From Puniceibacterium sediminis (GTDB lineage Bacteria; Pseudomonadota; Alphaproteobacteria; Rhodobacterales; Rhodobacteraceae), in assembly GCF_900188035.1 (NCBI RefSeq), contig NZ_FZNN01000017.1, positions 41,080-105,079 of the forward strand: a DNA stretch of 64,000 nucleotides. Reading direction: 5' to 3'. Below are positions 28,151-38,361 of the stretch, one piece after another. Positions within the stretch are counted from its first letter, which is position 1. Every line of letters begins with the position of its first letter. A program made the translations under genes and the position numbers. Below the pieces are notes generated by a model that worked only from the letters and a program-made list of their open reading frames with translations, ran no database searches and was not told the origin of the DNA.

Positions 28151-29557
28151 ATGAGTGACATTCTGATCGTCGACGACGAGCGTGACATCCGCGAGCTGAT
28201 CGGTGACATCCTCGAAGACGAAGGCTATTCGACCCGGCTTGCCGGGAATTCGAACGAGGCGATGGCGGAAATCAACTCGGAATTGCCCGCTTTGCTGATC
28301 CTCGATATCTGGCTCAAGGATAGCAAGATGGACGGGATCGACATCCTGAAAACCGTCAAACGCGACAACCCGGATGTGCCGGTTGTAATCATTTCGGGCC
28401 ACGGCAACATCGAGATCGCCGTCGCGGCGATCAAGCAGGGGGCCTACGATTTCATCGAAAAGCCCTTCAATATCGATCAGTTGCTGGTTGTGATCCGGCG
28501 CGCTATGGAAACGTCGCGCCTGCGCCGTGAGAACCAGAAGCTCAAGCGCCGCGAAACCACCACCGCCGAGATGATGGGAGACAGTGCCGCCTTCCGCGTT
28601 TTGATGGGGCAGCTTGACAAGGTCACCAAATCCAATGGCAGGGTGATGCTGTCGGGGCCTGCGGGCGCGGGCAAGGAATTGGCGGCGCGCTATATTCACA
28701 CCCATTCCGCCCGCGCCAACGCACCTTTCGTCACCGTCAACAGCGCGGGCGTGGCGCCCGAGTCGATGGAAGAGATGCTGTTTGGCCGTGAAACTGCCGA
28801 TCGCGGAGTCGAACCCGGGTTGCTGGAGCAGGCCCACGGTGGTGTGATCTATTTCGACGAAGTGGCGGACATGCCGCTGGGGACCCAGTCCAAGATTCTG
28901 CGTGTGCTGGTTGATCAACAGTTCACCCGGGTCGGCGGCGGCGACAAGGTGCGCGTGGATCTGCGGGTCATCTCTTCGACCAACCGGGATCTGGCGGTGG
29001 AAATTGACGCCGGGCGTTTCCGTCAGGAGTTGTACCATCGGTTGAACGTGGTGCCGATTGCTGTGCCCAGCCTTGAGGAACGGCGCGAGGATATTCCCCT
29101 GCTCGCCCAGCACTTTATCGAACTTTGCAACAAGACGCAGGGTCTCGCTCTGCGCGAGTTGTCCGAAGACGCCGTGGCGTTGCTGCAAACGATGGTCTGG
29201 CCGGGCAATGTGCGCCAGCTCAAGAACCTTGTGGAGCGCGTGTTGATACTGGGCGATGGCACGGGCAAGATCGAGGCGCGCGAACTACCGCAGGACACTG
29301 CTATGGGTGGCGAAGAGGGCCGCGTCGTGCTGTCCGGCATTCTCGCCACGCTGCCGCTGCGTGAAGCGCGCGAGGCGTTTGAACGGGAATACCTGCTGAC
29401 ACAGATCAACCGTTTTGGCGGGAATATCAGCCGCACGGCCACATTTGTCGGGATGGAACGGTCGGCCTTGCACCGCAAGCTGAAGTCATTGGGCGTGGTG
29501 ACCGGGGCAAAAGGCGGTCCACGGATCGCTCAGGCCGAAGAAGAAACCGCAGGTTAA
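28151..29557 (+). CDS. ntrX: Response regulator NtrX
   Basis: A 468-residue partner of NtrY: receiver domain with phospho-Asp52, AAA+ domain with Walker A GPAGAGKE (169-176) and a Fis-type helix-turn-helix (GNISRTATFVGMERSALHRK). As in other NtrX proteins the GAFTGA motif is absent; LFGRETADRGVEPG stands in its place, so direct activation of sigma54 polymerase is not expected. It begins 18 bp after ntrY behind GAGGAG, so the two are co-transcribed. Confidence 0.96.
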   Translation: MSDILIVDDERDIRELIGDILEDEGYSTRLAGNSNEAMAEINSELPALLILDIWLKDSKMDGIDILKTVKRDNPDVPVVIISGHGNIEIAVAAIKQGAYDFIEKPFNIDQLLVVIRRAMETSRLRRENQKLKRRETTTAEMMGDSAAFRVLMGQLDKVTKSNGRVMLSGPAGAGKELAARYIHTHSARANAPFVTVNSAGVAPESMEEMLFGRETADRGVEPGLLEQAHGGVIYFDEVADMPLGTQSKILRVLVDQQFTRVGGGDKVRVDLRVISSTNRDLAVEIDAGRFRQELYHRLNVVPIAVPSLEERREDIPLLAQHFIELCNKTQGLALRELSEDAVALLQTMVWPGNVRQLKNLVERVLILGDGTGKIEARELPQDTAMGGEEGRVVLSGILATLPLREAREAFEREYLLTQINRFGGNISRTATFVGMERSALHRKLKSLGVVTGAKGGPRIAQAEEETAG

Positions 29558-29708
29558 GCCGCGCCGGGCGTTTGGGGCAATTGTGCTGGGCTGGCAGGCT
29601 GCTTTGTCTGCCAGTTTGCGGCCTGTTTCCATCACGCCGCACGGTGCCGAATTGACCCTTTGCGCCGGGCGTGCCATTCACGTTTGAAATTGGCTCGGGG
29701 ATCTCGGC

Positions 29709-31085
29709 ATGAAAGTCATCATCTGCGGCGCAGGTCAGGTCGGCTGGCAAATTGCCCGGCATCTTTCGGGCGAACGCAACGATGTGACCGTGGTAGACAA
29801 CAATCCCGACCTCGTGCGCCGGGCGACCGATACGCTGGATGTGCAGGGAATTTCTGGCTTTGCCTCTTATCCCGATGTGCTGGACCGGGCAGGGGCCCGG
29901 GATGCGGATATGATCATCGCCGCAACCTATTCGGATGAGGTCAACATGGTGACCTGCCAGGTGGCGCATTCGGTTTTCAATATCCCGCGCAAGATCGCAC
30001 GGCTGCGATCACAAAGCTATCTGACGGCGATCTATTCCGATCTTTACCGGCGCGATCACATGCCGATCGACGTGGTGATCAGCCCTGAACGCGAAGTGGC
30101 CGAGGCCGCATTGCAGCGCCTTGCCATTCCCAACGCCTTTGACACCGAGATTTTCTTTGACGGCAAGGCCAAGCTTCTGGGCCTTACGATTGAGGAAGAC
30201 TGCGCCATCGTGAACACGCCGCTGCGCCAGTTGACCGACCTGTTTTCGACTCTGCGTTCGGTTGTGGTGGGGATCCGGCGCGACGGCACGCTGTTCGCCC
30301 CCGAGGCGCGCGATCAACTGTTCGTCGGGGATTCGGCCTATGTCATCACCCATGCGGACGACATCCGGCGCACGATGGAAATCTTTGGTAAATCGCACCG
30401 CAAACAGGAACGCGTGGTGCTGATCGGTGGTGGCAACGTCGGCCTTGCCGTGGCGCGCGAGCTCGAATCCCGGGCCGAGCGTGTGCGCGCCAAGGTGATT
30501 GAAAAGAACCGCCTGATCGCTGAACGCGCTGCCGAAGCACTGGAAAAGACCATCGTGCTGCACGGCGACGGGCTGGATGCGGGGCTTTTGTCCGAGGCGA
30601 ACATCGAAAAGGCCGATGCCGTTCTCTGTGTCACCGATGATGACAAGACCAACATGTTGGCCGCTGTGCGCGCCAAGGCGGCGGGCTGCAAGATGGCCAT
30701 CGTGCTAATCAACGACCCCACGCTGATCCCGCTGCTCGAACCGCTGGGGATCGACGCCTATATCAATCCCCGCTCGACCACTGTCAGTTCGATCCTGCGC
30801 CACATACGTCACGGACGGGTGCGCGCCGTTTACTCCATCGGCGATGCCGAGGCTGAGGTGATCGAAGCCGAAGTTCTGTCCACTTCGCCCATCGCGGGTC
30901 AGAAACTGCGCGATATCGATTTCCCGGAAGGCGTGCTGGTGGGGGGCGTGTTGAAACAGGGCAAGGTGGTCAAATTGACCGGTGCCCTGCAGATCGAAGA
31001 GGGCGACCACATCGTCATTTTCGCACTTGCCAAAGATGTGGCCGAGGTCGAGCGCCTGCTCCAGGTCTCGATCGATTTCTTCTGA
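29709..31085 (+). CDS. trkA: Trk potassium uptake regulatory NAD-binding protein TrkA
   Basis: A 458-residue cytoplasmic protein with two tandem RCK units, each a Rossmann fold (MKVIICGAGQVGWQIARHL at the start, VLIGGGNVGLAVARELE near residue 236) followed by a TrkA-C ligand-binding part. It gates the TrkH potassium channel with NAD(H) or ATP as ligand. trkH follows after 3 bp. trkA downstream of ntrX is a common alphaproteobacterial order. The 151-bp spacer before it shows no other gene. Confidence 0.97.
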   Translation: MKVIICGAGQVGWQIARHLSGERNDVTVVDNNPDLVRRATDTLDVQGISGFASYPDVLDRAGARDADMIIAATYSDEVNMVTCQVAHSVFNIPRKIARLRSQSYLTAIYSDLYRRDHMPIDVVISPEREVAEAALQRLAIPNAFDTEIFFDGKAKLLGLTIEEDCAIVNTPLRQLTDLFSTLRSVVVGIRRDGTLFAPEARDQLFVGDSAYVITHADDIRRTMEIFGKSHRKQERVVLIGGGNVGLAVARELESRAERVRAKVIEKNRLIAERAAEALEKTIVLHGDGLDAGLLSEANIEKADAVLCVTDDDKTNMLAAVRAKAAGCKMAIVLINDPTLIPLLEPLGIDAYINPRSTTVSSILRHIRHGRVRAVYSIGDAEAEVIEAEVLSTSPIAGQKLRDIDFPEGVLVGGVLKQGKVVKLTGALQIEEGDHIVIFALAKDVAEVERLLQVSIDFF

Positions 31086-31088
31086 ACC

Positions 31089-32603
31089 ATGAACCGCTTG
31101 CTCGCCCTGCCGTTCTTTCTTCTGCTCGCGGGCATCGCCTGCGCCGCGATGGTTATTCCGGCTGCCTTTGCGCTGGCGATCGAAGATTTTCGGGACGCGC
31201 GCGCCTTTCTGTATCCCGGCGTGGTGGGGCTGGTTCTGTGTACCATGATCGGCATTGCCGTCGGAACGCGGCCACACAATCAAAGCGCCTTTCGCCAGCT
31301 GCTGTCCCTGCTGGCCGCCTTTGCGGTGTTGCCGCTGATCCTGGCGGTTCCGTTCTATGGAGCCGTGCGCAACACCAGCTTTCTCAACGCCTACTTCGAA
31401 ATGCTGTCATGTCTTACCACCACCGGCGCGACCCTGTTTGAAGCGGCGCGCCTGTCGGGCCCCGAACACCTTTGGCGGGCACTGGTCGGATGGATGGGGG
31501 GATTGCTCATGTGGATTTCGGCCGCTGCCATCCTTGCCCCGCTGACGCTGGGTGGATTCGAAGTGACGGCAAGTGGTGAGCCGGGGCAATCCACGCCCAA
31601 TGGGGAAAGTCGCCACAATGTATCAGAAGTGGCGCGGCGGTTGTCGCGCACCACAAGTGCACTGTTCCCTGTCTATGCCGGGCTGACGCTGACGGTCTGG
31701 ATCCTGTTGCTGATGGCCGGGGATGCGCCTCTGGTCGCGATCAGCCATGCCATGTCGGTCATGGCAACCTCGGGCATCTCTCCGGTCGGGGGGATGGCGG
31801 GGACCTCCAGCGGCTTTGCCGGCGAGGTGATCCTGTTCTGCTTCATGTTCTTTGCGCTGTCGCGCCTGACCTTCTCTGGCGACACCAATCACGCGTCGCG
31901 CAACCGGCTGTTTTATGATCCCGAATTCCGCATGGGTCTGGCCCTGGTGGTTCTGGTCCCGTCCATCCTGTTTCTGCGCCACTGGCTCGCCTCGTTCGAA
32001 GTCGGCGACGAAGAGAACCTGATCGCGGCCCTGCATGCGCTTTGGGGGGCGATCTTTACCACGCTGTCTTTCCTGACCACCACCGGGTTTGTCAGTGTGG
32101 ACTGGGCCACGGCACAGGGCTGGTCCGGCCTTGCCACGCCGGGGCTGATCCTGATGGCACTGGCGGTGATCGGCGGGGGCGTGGCCACCACGGCGGGCGG
32201 GGTCAAGTTGCTGCGGGTGTTCCTGCTTTACCTCAACGGCGTGCGCGAGTTGGAAAAGCTGATTCACCCGAATTCCATCGGTCGCTCCGGCCTTCTGTCG
32301 GTGCGCGTCCGGCGTGAAGGGGCATTCATCGCCTGGGTTTTTTTCATGCTCTTTGCGCTGGTGCTGGCGGCGACGACCCTTGCCTTTACCGCGCTGAACG
32401 TTGATTTTGAATCCTCAATGATCCTTGCGATTGCCACGCTGTCCAACACCGGACCCCTGATCGTGTTCGCGGACGAGGTGGCGCTGAACCTTGTTGCTCT
32501 GGCACCCGAGACGAAACTGATCATGTGTCTGGCCATGGTTCTGGGCCGTCTGGAAATGCTCGCACTGATCGTGATCCTCACGCCCGAGCTCTGGTCAGAG
32601 TAG
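31089..32603 (+). CDS. trkH: Trk potassium uptake membrane protein TrkH
   Basis: A 504-residue integral membrane protein with about 10-12 helices. Selectivity-filter-like loops recur as TTTGATLFE (first), MATSGISPVGGMAG (second), TTTGFVSVDWATA (third) and a last loop near TLSNTGPLIVF. It forms the potassium-translocating subunit gated by TrkA, encoded directly upstream. The start is ATG three bases after the trkA stop. No terminator is obvious in the 138-bp gap to hfq. Confidence 0.96.
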   Translation: MNRLLALPFFLLLAGIACAAMVIPAAFALAIEDFRDARAFLYPGVVGLVLCTMIGIAVGTRPHNQSAFRQLLSLLAAFAVLPLILAVPFYGAVRNTSFLNAYFEMLSCLTTTGATLFEAARLSGPEHLWRALVGWMGGLLMWISAAAILAPLTLGGFEVTASGEPGQSTPNGESRHNVSEVARRLSRTTSALFPVYAGLTLTVWILLLMAGDAPLVAISHAMSVMATSGISPVGGMAGTSSGFAGEVILFCFMFFALSRLTFSGDTNHASRNRLFYDPEFRMGLALVVLVPSILFLRHWLASFEVGDEENLIAALHALWGAIFTTLSFLTTTGFVSVDWATAQGWSGLATPGLILMALAVIGGGVATTAGGVKLLRVFLLYLNGVRELEKLIHPNSIGRSGLLSVRVRREGAFIAWVFFMLFALVLAATTLAFTALNVDFESSMILAIATLSNTGPLIVFADEVALNLVALAPETKLIMCLAMVLGRLEMLALIVILTPELWSE

Positions 32604-32741
32604 CGTCACAGCGCGACAACTCTGCCGCAACCGCAAATAATCGTTGAATTTCCGCTGGAAGTTCCCCGGGCCGCATTACATACTTGCGGTAACGAGGGCG
32701 CGCCGTAATTGGAGTGCGAACAAGAAAAAAAGGCAATTTCA

Positions 32742-32981
32742 ATGGCTTCCGACAAACAGAACCTACAGGATGCGTTTCTGAACCATGTCCGCAAGACTAA
32801 GGTTCCAGTCACGGTCTTCCTGATCAATGGCGTCAAATTGCAGGGCGTGATCACTTGGTTTGACAATTTCTGCGTCCTTCTGCGCCGCGATGGCCAATCC
32901 CAACTTGTCTACAAGCATGCGATTTCGACCATCATGCCGGCCCAGCCGATCAATCTGTATGACGGTGAAGACAACAATTGA
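32742..32981 (+). CDS. hfq: RNA chaperone Hfq
   Basis: A 79-residue Sm-like protein that forms hexamers and pairs small RNAs with mRNAs. It starts [20 protein letters not shown], and Sm motifs 1 and 2 include [13 protein letters not shown] and [12 protein letters not shown] chose the ATG at 32742, behind AAAAAAAGG; the frame is open eleven codons upstream. Its stop overlaps the TTG start of hflX, the standard hfq-hflX arrangement. Confidence 0.97.
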   Translation: MASDKQNLQDAFLNHVRKTKVPVTVFLINGVKLQGVITWFDNFCVLLRRDGQSQLVYKHAISTIMPAQPINLYDGEDNN

Positions 32982-34252
32982 AAGAACACGCAGATCATGT
33001 GACCCGCGCCTGGGTTCTGCATCCTGATATCAAATCGGATCGCGCCCGCCGTGTCGCCGCCACAGCTTTGTCCGAGGCGGTGGCTCTTGCAGCGGCCCTG
33101 CCAAATCTGGAGGTCGTCGGATCCAATGTCGTGCCGCTGCCCAAGGCACATGCCGGCAAGCTGTTCGGCAAAGGCAAGATTGCCGAGCTGAAAGAGATTT
33201 TTGCCGAGGCCGAGGTCGAACTCGTGCTCGTCGACGGACCCGTGACACCGGTGCAGCAGCGCAACCTGGAAAAGGAATGGAACGTCAAACTTCTGGACCG
33301 GACCGGGTTGATCCTTGAAATCTTTTCCGATCGCGCTGCCACGCGTGAAGGTGTGCTTCAGGTCGAAATGGCCGCGCTGTCCTATCAGCGCACGCGCCTT
33401 GTCCGCGCCTGGACCCACCTCGAACGCCAGCGTGGCGGGCTTGGTTTTGTCGGCGGCCCCGGCGAGACGCAGATCGAGGCGGACCGTCGCGCCATCGACG
33501 ACCAGCTAGTGCGCATTCGCCGCCAGATCGACAAGGTGGCCAAGACCCGCACCCTGCACCGCGCGGCGCGCGCCAAGGTGCCCTATCCGATTGTTGCCTT
33601 GGTCGGCTATACAAACGCCGGAAAATCCACGCTGTTCAACCGCCTGACTGGGGCGGATGTGATGGCCAAGGACATGCTTTTTGCGACGCTCGATCCCACC
33701 ATGCGCACGGTCAAGCTGGACGGCGGGCTGGATGTGATCATGTCGGACACGGTTGGTTTCATCTCGGACCTGCCCACCGAACTGGTCGCGGCCTTTCGCG
33801 CCACTCTGGAAGAGGTACTGGCGGCTGATCTCATCGTGCATGTCCGCGACATCGCCCATGAGAATACCGAGGAACAGGCGCGGGATGTCCGCACCATCCT
33901 GAAGTCACTTGGTGCGAGCGACGATGTCCCGGTTCTGGAGCTCTGGAACAAGGTCGATCTGCTTGAGGGCGAGGCGCATGACGCTGCCGTCAACCGCGCC
34001 AACAGGGACCCGAACATTCACGCCGTTTCGGCCCTGACGGGCGAGGGGTTGCCGGGTTTTCTGGCCACTGTGACCGGTCTGCTGGAAGTCGCGAAGACGG
34101 TGCAGGATCTGCACATTCCTTTCGATCAGGGCAAGCGTCGTGCATGGCTGCATCAGAAGGGTCTGATCGAAACGGAAACGCAGGGCGAAGACGGTTTCGA
34201 CGTTACCGTGCGCTGGACGGCACAGGATGCGCGGCAGTTCGAAAAACTCTGA
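32978..34252 (+). CDS. hflX: GTPase HflX
   Basis: A 424-residue ribosome-associated GTPase that splits stalled or stressed ribosomes. The N-terminal HflX domain contains [15 protein letters not shown] and [15 protein letters not shown], with a Gly-rich element ([20 protein letters not shown]) in its linker. The G domain has G1 GYTNAGKS, G3 DTVGFI and G4 NKVD. The start is probably the TTG overlapping the hfq stop; a GTG seven codons later is an alternative. The hairpin/TATTTT-type repeat follows its stop. Confidence 0.96.
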   Translation: MKEHADHVTRAWVLHPDIKSDRARRVAATALSEAVALAAALPNLEVVGSNVVPLPKAHAGKLFGKGKIAELKEIFAEAEVELVLVDGPVTPVQQRNLEKEWNVKLLDRTGLILEIFSDRAATREGVLQVEMAALSYQRTRLVRAWTHLERQRGGLGFVGGPGETQIEADRRAIDDQLVRIRRQIDKVAKTRTLHRAARAKVPYPIVALVGYTNAGKSTLFNRLTGADVMAKDMLFATLDPTMRTVKLDGGLDVIMSDTVGFISDLPTELVAAFRATLEEVLAADLIVHVRDIAHENTEEQARDVRTILKSLGASDDVPVLELWNKVDLLEGEAHDAAVNRANRDPNIHAVSALTGEGLPGFLATVTGLLEVAKTVQDLHIPFDQGKRRAWLHQKGLIETETQGEDGFDVTVRWTAQDARQFEKL

Positions 34253-34292
34253 CGCCGATTGCCAGGGCCGCCGCACTCTGCATCAAAGAGAA

Positions 34293-34351
34293 ACCTGCCC
34301 CTTTATCTTCCTAAAAGTATTCTTTGGAGTGTGAGGGGCAACGCCCCTCAC
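34293..34351 (-). repeat. Intergenic hairpin plus TACTTTTAGG motif (copy 2 of a dispersed family)
   Basis: On the minus strand a perfect 9-bp stem GTGAGGGGC/GCCCCTCAC with a 3-base loop (34351-34331) is followed by ACTCCAAAGAATACTTTTAG and GAAGATAAAGG. It lies between the convergent hflX and penicillin-acylase genes and may end transcription in both directions, but no clear T run is present. Confidence 0.6.
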
Positions 34352-34388
34352 TGATGGCCCGGTGCCGTCAGCACAATTTCTGCCAGCC

Positions 34389-36851
34389 TTATTCCGGTAC
34401 CAGATGCGTGATCCCCACTGCGGCTGCCTGCGCCAGGTCAAGATCAAGCGACATCGGGATGTATTCCCCCCGCCGCCAGAGTTGCCCCAGATCATCATAG
34501 TGCCGTGACAGGAAGTGCCCGGATTGCCCCGTCGCGGTGACGAAGACCGATGAATCCGGGTCGGCAAAGTCATAAACGCCGCGATAGCCGACACCATGCA
34601 CGTTCTGAAACGGATCCGGATCCTGACCTGAGGTCTGCCCCCGTTGGAGCGTGTTGTCGCCGCCGGATGTGCTTTGGCGGATGTTCACGAAATAGCGCAG
34701 CACCGGCATCTTTCCCAGCACCGTATGGTCATGGGTCGCCTGATGCGCTTCTCCCCAGCGCAGGGATTCCAGGTTGGTGCCGAACTTCTCGCCGATCCAG
34801 ACGAGGGCATCGTCCAGCGCCAGCTGTGCGATCTGTGTGCAGGTTTCGACCGGGGCAGACCGCAGGATGTCGCACCAGACCGATGCGCCATCCACATCGC
34901 GGTAGACCCGTTCGATGAACAGAGGCTCCACATGGTCGAATTCTTCTGCGAGCGGGCCCAGTTCGTCACGGATCAGCCGCTGTTGCAGGGCGCGCAGCCA
35001 AGCGGCGTAGATCAGTGGTTCGGGCAGGTGTTCGTTCATCTCGCCGTTCCAGTCAGCCAACAGCTGCAACGCGCGCTGGCGCTGACGTTCGGGCGTGCCG
35101 TCCGGTGCTGCCTCTCCTGTATACCAGAGATCTGCGCCGATCAGCGGCAGCAGGGTGCGCGCGGTGACCGATACGGTATCAAGCTGCGCCTCGATGAAGC
35201 TGTCGCGGGTGTGCACCTGCCGTCCCTGCATCAGGCCCTGCCAACGCACCACGCGCTGAGAATCCCCCCAGTCGAAACTCATATGCATCGGAAAGGGGCG
35301 ATCGATAATCTTGTTGTTGGTATTGCCCACAATTCCTCCCGCGGGCGCGACGAATTCCGGGTTGGTGGAATAGGGCAGGATCCCCTGCCAGCGGTTCTCA
35401 GACCGCCAGCCGGGGCTGGGCAAGCGCCCCAGGCTTTGGTGGTTGGCATCCCGGCGCGGCATGGCGCCAACGGTCTTGAGCGCAATGGTATCCCTGTCGA
35501 TCAGGGTCAGGTTTTGCGATGGGGCAACATATCCTTCGGAGACTTTCAGTGCCTCGGTCACGGACCCGGCATGCATCATGCCGATGGCCGCCGACATCGA
35601 TGTGTCGCGCGCCGAAAGCGCGGTCCAGGCCAGGGTCGCCACATGGCCCGGCGGGGTCACGGTGTTCAGATCGAACTGGGTGCCGGGCAGCACCGGGCCG
35701 TTTTCCGTCCAACGCAGGGTGACGGTGATCGGGGCGGAGTCCTTGATGTCGATGATGGACTTGCGGGTGCGGAACCGGCTCCAGCCATCCGGGGTACGGT
35801 ATTGTTCGGGGTTCTCGGGGTTCAGCTCTTCTATATAAAGGTCCTGATCATCGAGATAGGATGATGTGATGCCCCAGCCCAGCTTTTCCGAACGGCCCAG
35901 CATGATCGCGGGAACGCCGGGAATGGTGCCGCCGATCACCCCACCGGAGCTTAGCTGCAAGCGCGCCAGATACCAGATCGACGGGGCGGTAAAGCTGAGA
36001 TGCGGATCGTTGGCGAGCAGGGTGCCGCCCGAGGCCGAGCGTGACGGTGCTGCGGCCCAGGCGTTTGATGCCCCGGCCAGACCACGCGGGGCAACCGGCA
36101 TCAGCATGTCATTGCCGATATTCTGGCCTTGGGCGAATTGCGGCAGATCCGGGAAGAGCGATGCATATTCCGGCAGGGCGGCCACTCCTTCGCCGGGCAT
36201 GTCGGGCAGGATATCGGCCACCCGGTCGGCATCAGGCAGCAGCAGCGAGGTGCGCGCACGCAGCACCTCATCCCGCATTTGGCCGGATAGTTGCAGTGCC
36301 ATCAGTTTGACGATGGCGATGGAATCTGCGGGCCGCCAGGGGGACAGCGGCGCATTGAAGAGGAAAAATTCAGGCGCGCCCCGTCCCAACGAGTCGCGGT
36401 TGATTTCGGCGATCCGGGCGTTGACGCCGGCCGAGTATGACTCAAGCGCTGCGCGTGTGCGGGCATCCTGTGCGTCGACAGACAGCACTGCCAGCGGATA
36501 AAGGTCGAGCCTGCGCAACAGTTTGTCTGTCTCGACGGTGCGGGCGCCAAAGATTTCCGACAGCCGCCCCTGCACCGTGCGGCGCAGCAGCGTCATCTGC
36601 CACAGGCGATCCTGCGCATGGGCATAACCAAGGCCATAAAACGCGTCTTCGTCCGACTGTGCCATGATGTGGGGGACGTTGGAATTGTCGCGCACGATTT
36701 CGACATCGCCAGTCAGGCCCGAAACCACCAGCGTCTTGTTGTAGTCGGGCAGGGACCGGGAACCGAGGTAGTAGACCACCAGCACCGCCAGAACGGTCAG
36801 AACGACAGCTGCCGAGGCAAGGCGCAGCAGCCATCTGAATAGAAACCCCAT
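34389..36851 (-). CDS. Penicillin acylase family (Ntn) hydrolase
   Basis: An 820-residue precursor with one N-terminal membrane anchor or signal (about 10-29), so it faces the periplasm. It is an N-terminal-nucleophile hydrolase: autoprocessing would free Ser262 in the GASNAW motif, giving an alpha chain and a beta chain of about 560 residues. Further family features are HIMAQSDEDAFYGLGYAHAQ early in the alpha chain and VGNTNNKIIDRPFP in the beta chain. Relatives cleave penicillins, acyl-homoserine lactones or other amides. Quorum quenching is possible but cannot be inferred from sequence alone. It is divergent from the dehydrogenase gene at 36974. Confidence 0.9.
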   Translation of the reverse strand: MGFLFRWLLRLASAAVVLTVLAVLVVYYLGSRSLPDYNKTLVVSGLTGDVEIVRDNSNVPHIMAQSDEDAFYGLGYAHAQDRLWQMTLLRRTVQGRLSEIFGARTVETDKLLRRLDLYPLAVLSVDAQDARTRAALESYSAGVNARIAEINRDSLGRGAPEFFLFNAPLSPWRPADSIAIVKLMALQLSGQMRDEVLRARTSLLLPDADRVADILPDMPGEGVAALPEYASLFPDLPQFAQGQNIGNDMLMPVAPRGLAGASNAWAAAPSRSASGGTLLANDPHLSFTAPSIWYLARLQLSSGGVIGGTIPGVPAIMLGRSEKLGWGITSSYLDDQDLYIEELNPENPEQYRTPDGWSRFRTRKSIIDIKDSAPITVTLRWTENGPVLPGTQFDLNTVTPPGHVATLAWTALSARDTSMSAAIGMMHAGSVTEALKVSEGYVAPSQNLTLIDRDTIALKTVGAMPRRDANHQSLGRLPSPGWRSENRWQGILPYSTNPEFVAPAGGIVGNTNNKIIDRPFPMHMSFDWGDSQRVVRWQGLMQGRQVHTRDSFIEAQLDTVSVTARTLLPLIGADLWYTGEAAPDGTPERQRQRALQLLADWNGEMNEHLPEPLIYAAWLRALQQRLIRDELGPLAEEFDHVEPLFIERVYRDVDGASVWCDILRSAPVETCTQIAQLALDDALVWIGEKFGTNLESLRWGEAHQATHDHTVLGKMPVLRYFVNIRQSTSGGDNTLQRGQTSGQDPDPFQNVHGVGYRGVYDFADPDSSVFVTATGQSGHFLSRHYDDLGQLWRRGEYIPMSLDLDLAQAAAVGITHLVPE

Positions 36852-36973
36852 GTTCGTCTCCGTCTTGAGCGCCAGTTGAGCGTGGGCTCCGGGTTAACCC
36901 GCCCGGCCCCCCTTGCCAAGGGCCGACCCAGCGGGCACGACTTGGGGGAACAGGTCAAAAGAGGGAGCCGAAC

Positions 36974-37849
36974 ATGGCAAAAGTCGCATTTCTGGGTTTG
37001 GGCGTTATGGGCTATCCGATGGCCGGGCATCTGGCCAAGGCCGGGCACGATGTCACCGTCTACAACCGCACCACCGCCAAGGCCGCGGCCTGGGTCGCGG
37101 AACATGGCGGCGCGATGGCGGAAACTCCGGTCGAGGCCGCGCGCGGCGCAGAGTTCGTGATGTCTTGTGTCGGCAATGATGCCGACCTGCGCTCGGTCTG
37201 TCTGGGGGATGAGGGCGCCTTTGCCGGGATGGGCAGGGGCGCGATTTTTGTCGATCACACAACGGTGTCGGCCAATGTGACGGCTGAACTCTATGCGGCC
37301 GCGAAAAGCATCGGCGTGCCGTTTGTGGACGCCCCCATTTCGGGCGGGCAGGCGGGGGCCGAAAATGGCGCGCTGTCGGTGATGTGCGGTGGCGATGCAG
37401 CAGCCTTTGAGGCGGCGATGCCGGTGATCGACGCCTATGCCCGCATCTGTCGCCGGATCGGCGAGAGCGGCGCCGGCCAGATGACCAAGATGTGCAACCA
37501 GATCGCCATTGCCGGACTGGTGCAGGGTCTGTCAGAGGCGCTGCATTTTGCCCAGAAGGCGGGTCTGGACGGGTGCGCGGTGGTCGAGGTGATCAGCCAG
37601 GGTGCGGCAGGGTCATGGCAGATGGCCAACCGTTACGAGACGATGCTGGACGACAAGTTCGAACACGGTTTCGCGGTGGACTGGATGCGCAAGGATCTGG
37701 GCATCTGCCTGGATGCGGCGGACGAGGTCGGGGCGTCGCTGCCGGTGACCGCGTTGGTGGATCAGTTCTACAAGGACGTGCAGAGCCTTGGCGGCGGGCG
37801 CTGGGACACGTCGAGCCTGATCAAGCGGTTGAAGGCGTTTGAAGGCTAA
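36974..37849 (+). CDS. Beta-hydroxyacid dehydrogenase, 3-hydroxyisobutyrate dehydrogenase-like
   Basis: A 291-residue NAD(P)-dependent oxidoreductase. It begins with the Rossmann signature KVAFLGLGVMGYPMAGHLAK. The substrate-binding motif VDAPISGGQAGAENG (118-132) and the catalytic Lys172 in GQMTKMCNQ follow. Family members oxidise 3-hydroxyisobutyrate, tartronate semialdehyde, gamma-hydroxybutyrate and similar acids. The Asn31-Arg32 after the first beta-alpha-beta unit (VYNRT) suggests a preference for NADPH. No valine-degradation genes are adjacent, so mmsB is not assigned. Confidence 0.9.
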   Translation: MAKVAFLGLGVMGYPMAGHLAKAGHDVTVYNRTTAKAAAWVAEHGGAMAETPVEAARGAEFVMSCVGNDADLRSVCLGDEGAFAGMGRGAIFVDHTTVSANVTAELYAAAKSIGVPFVDAPISGGQAGAENGALSVMCGGDAAAFEAAMPVIDAYARICRRIGESGAGQMTKMCNQIAIAGLVQGLSEALHFAQKAGLDGCAVVEVISQGAAGSWQMANRYETMLDDKFEHGFAVDWMRKDLGICLDAADEVGASLPVTALVDQFYKDVQSLGGGRWDTSSLIKRLKAFEG

Positions 37850-37875
37850 GGCACCTTCCTGCAACAGAATTTCCG

Positions 37876-37911
37876 GCAGGTCCCGCCTAGTGTGCATCGG
37901 GCGGGGCCTGC
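37876..37911 (+). terminator. Hairpin after the dehydrogenase gene, possible terminator
   Basis: A 12-bp stem with one G-T pair, GCAGGTCCCGCC (37876-37887) and GGCGGGGCCTGC (37900-37911), lies 27 bases past the stop. It has no T run, so termination would have to be atypical. Confidence 0.4.
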
Positions 37912-38361
37912 ACCCTTCGGGCGTTGACAGCTGACAACTTTAATGGCAGCAAATCCGCCGCCCGGACGATTGCCCATTGTCATGACATGCGCCGTGGCCT
38001 TATGCTGTCTGGCAGGCCGTTTTCGCGTATCGCGAGACGCCGCACGAGTTTCGCTGGACAGGTCGACCCGGGATTTCCCCGCGATCTGGACAGACCGATA
38101 GGGCCGAAAGGCCACCAAGTTCGCCTGGGCGCCACTATAGCGTCGGGCATTAAATGGGCGCAAACGGACGGGATCCAACCAGATCTAACCGCTTATGCGT
38201 CGGAGAAGAACCGCGATGACGCGCGCAATATCATTGAGGCAAACCGCAAGTGACCACAGGTCCTTGCCTGCCTGCGCGCCGCCCCTCGCCTTGACAAGAC
38301 ACCCCCATACCGCGCTGCACCCGCCAGGGCACAGCGCGCGTTTGGCGTGCAAACGGATAAA
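37912..38361 (+). other. 450-bp spacer upstream of rne, no gene seen
   Basis: No convincing coding frame is present; the open frame at 37924-38253 has no family-like content or ribosome site. A TTGACA lies at 38291-38296 without a good -10 partner. Long leaders are common for RNase E genes because the enzyme controls its own mRNA, so part of this spacer may be an untranslated leader. Confidence 0.5.

Noticed and set aside
24397..29557. A frameshift or deletion error explaining the missing GAFTGA in NtrC
   Set aside because: The frame is continuous with normal flanking motifs, and the same lack is known in Rhodobacter NtrC and in NtrX proteins, so it is a real family feature.
34389..36851. 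Calling the penicillin-acylase gene a quorum-quenching AHL acylase (pvdQ or quiP)
   Set aside because: The Ntn-hydrolase family is clear, but substrate specificity within it cannot be read from these motifs and no quorum-sensing genes are nearby.
37924..38253. A 109-codon open frame before rne
   Set aside because: No ribosome site, no family-like sequence, and it ends inside what is probably the rne leader.
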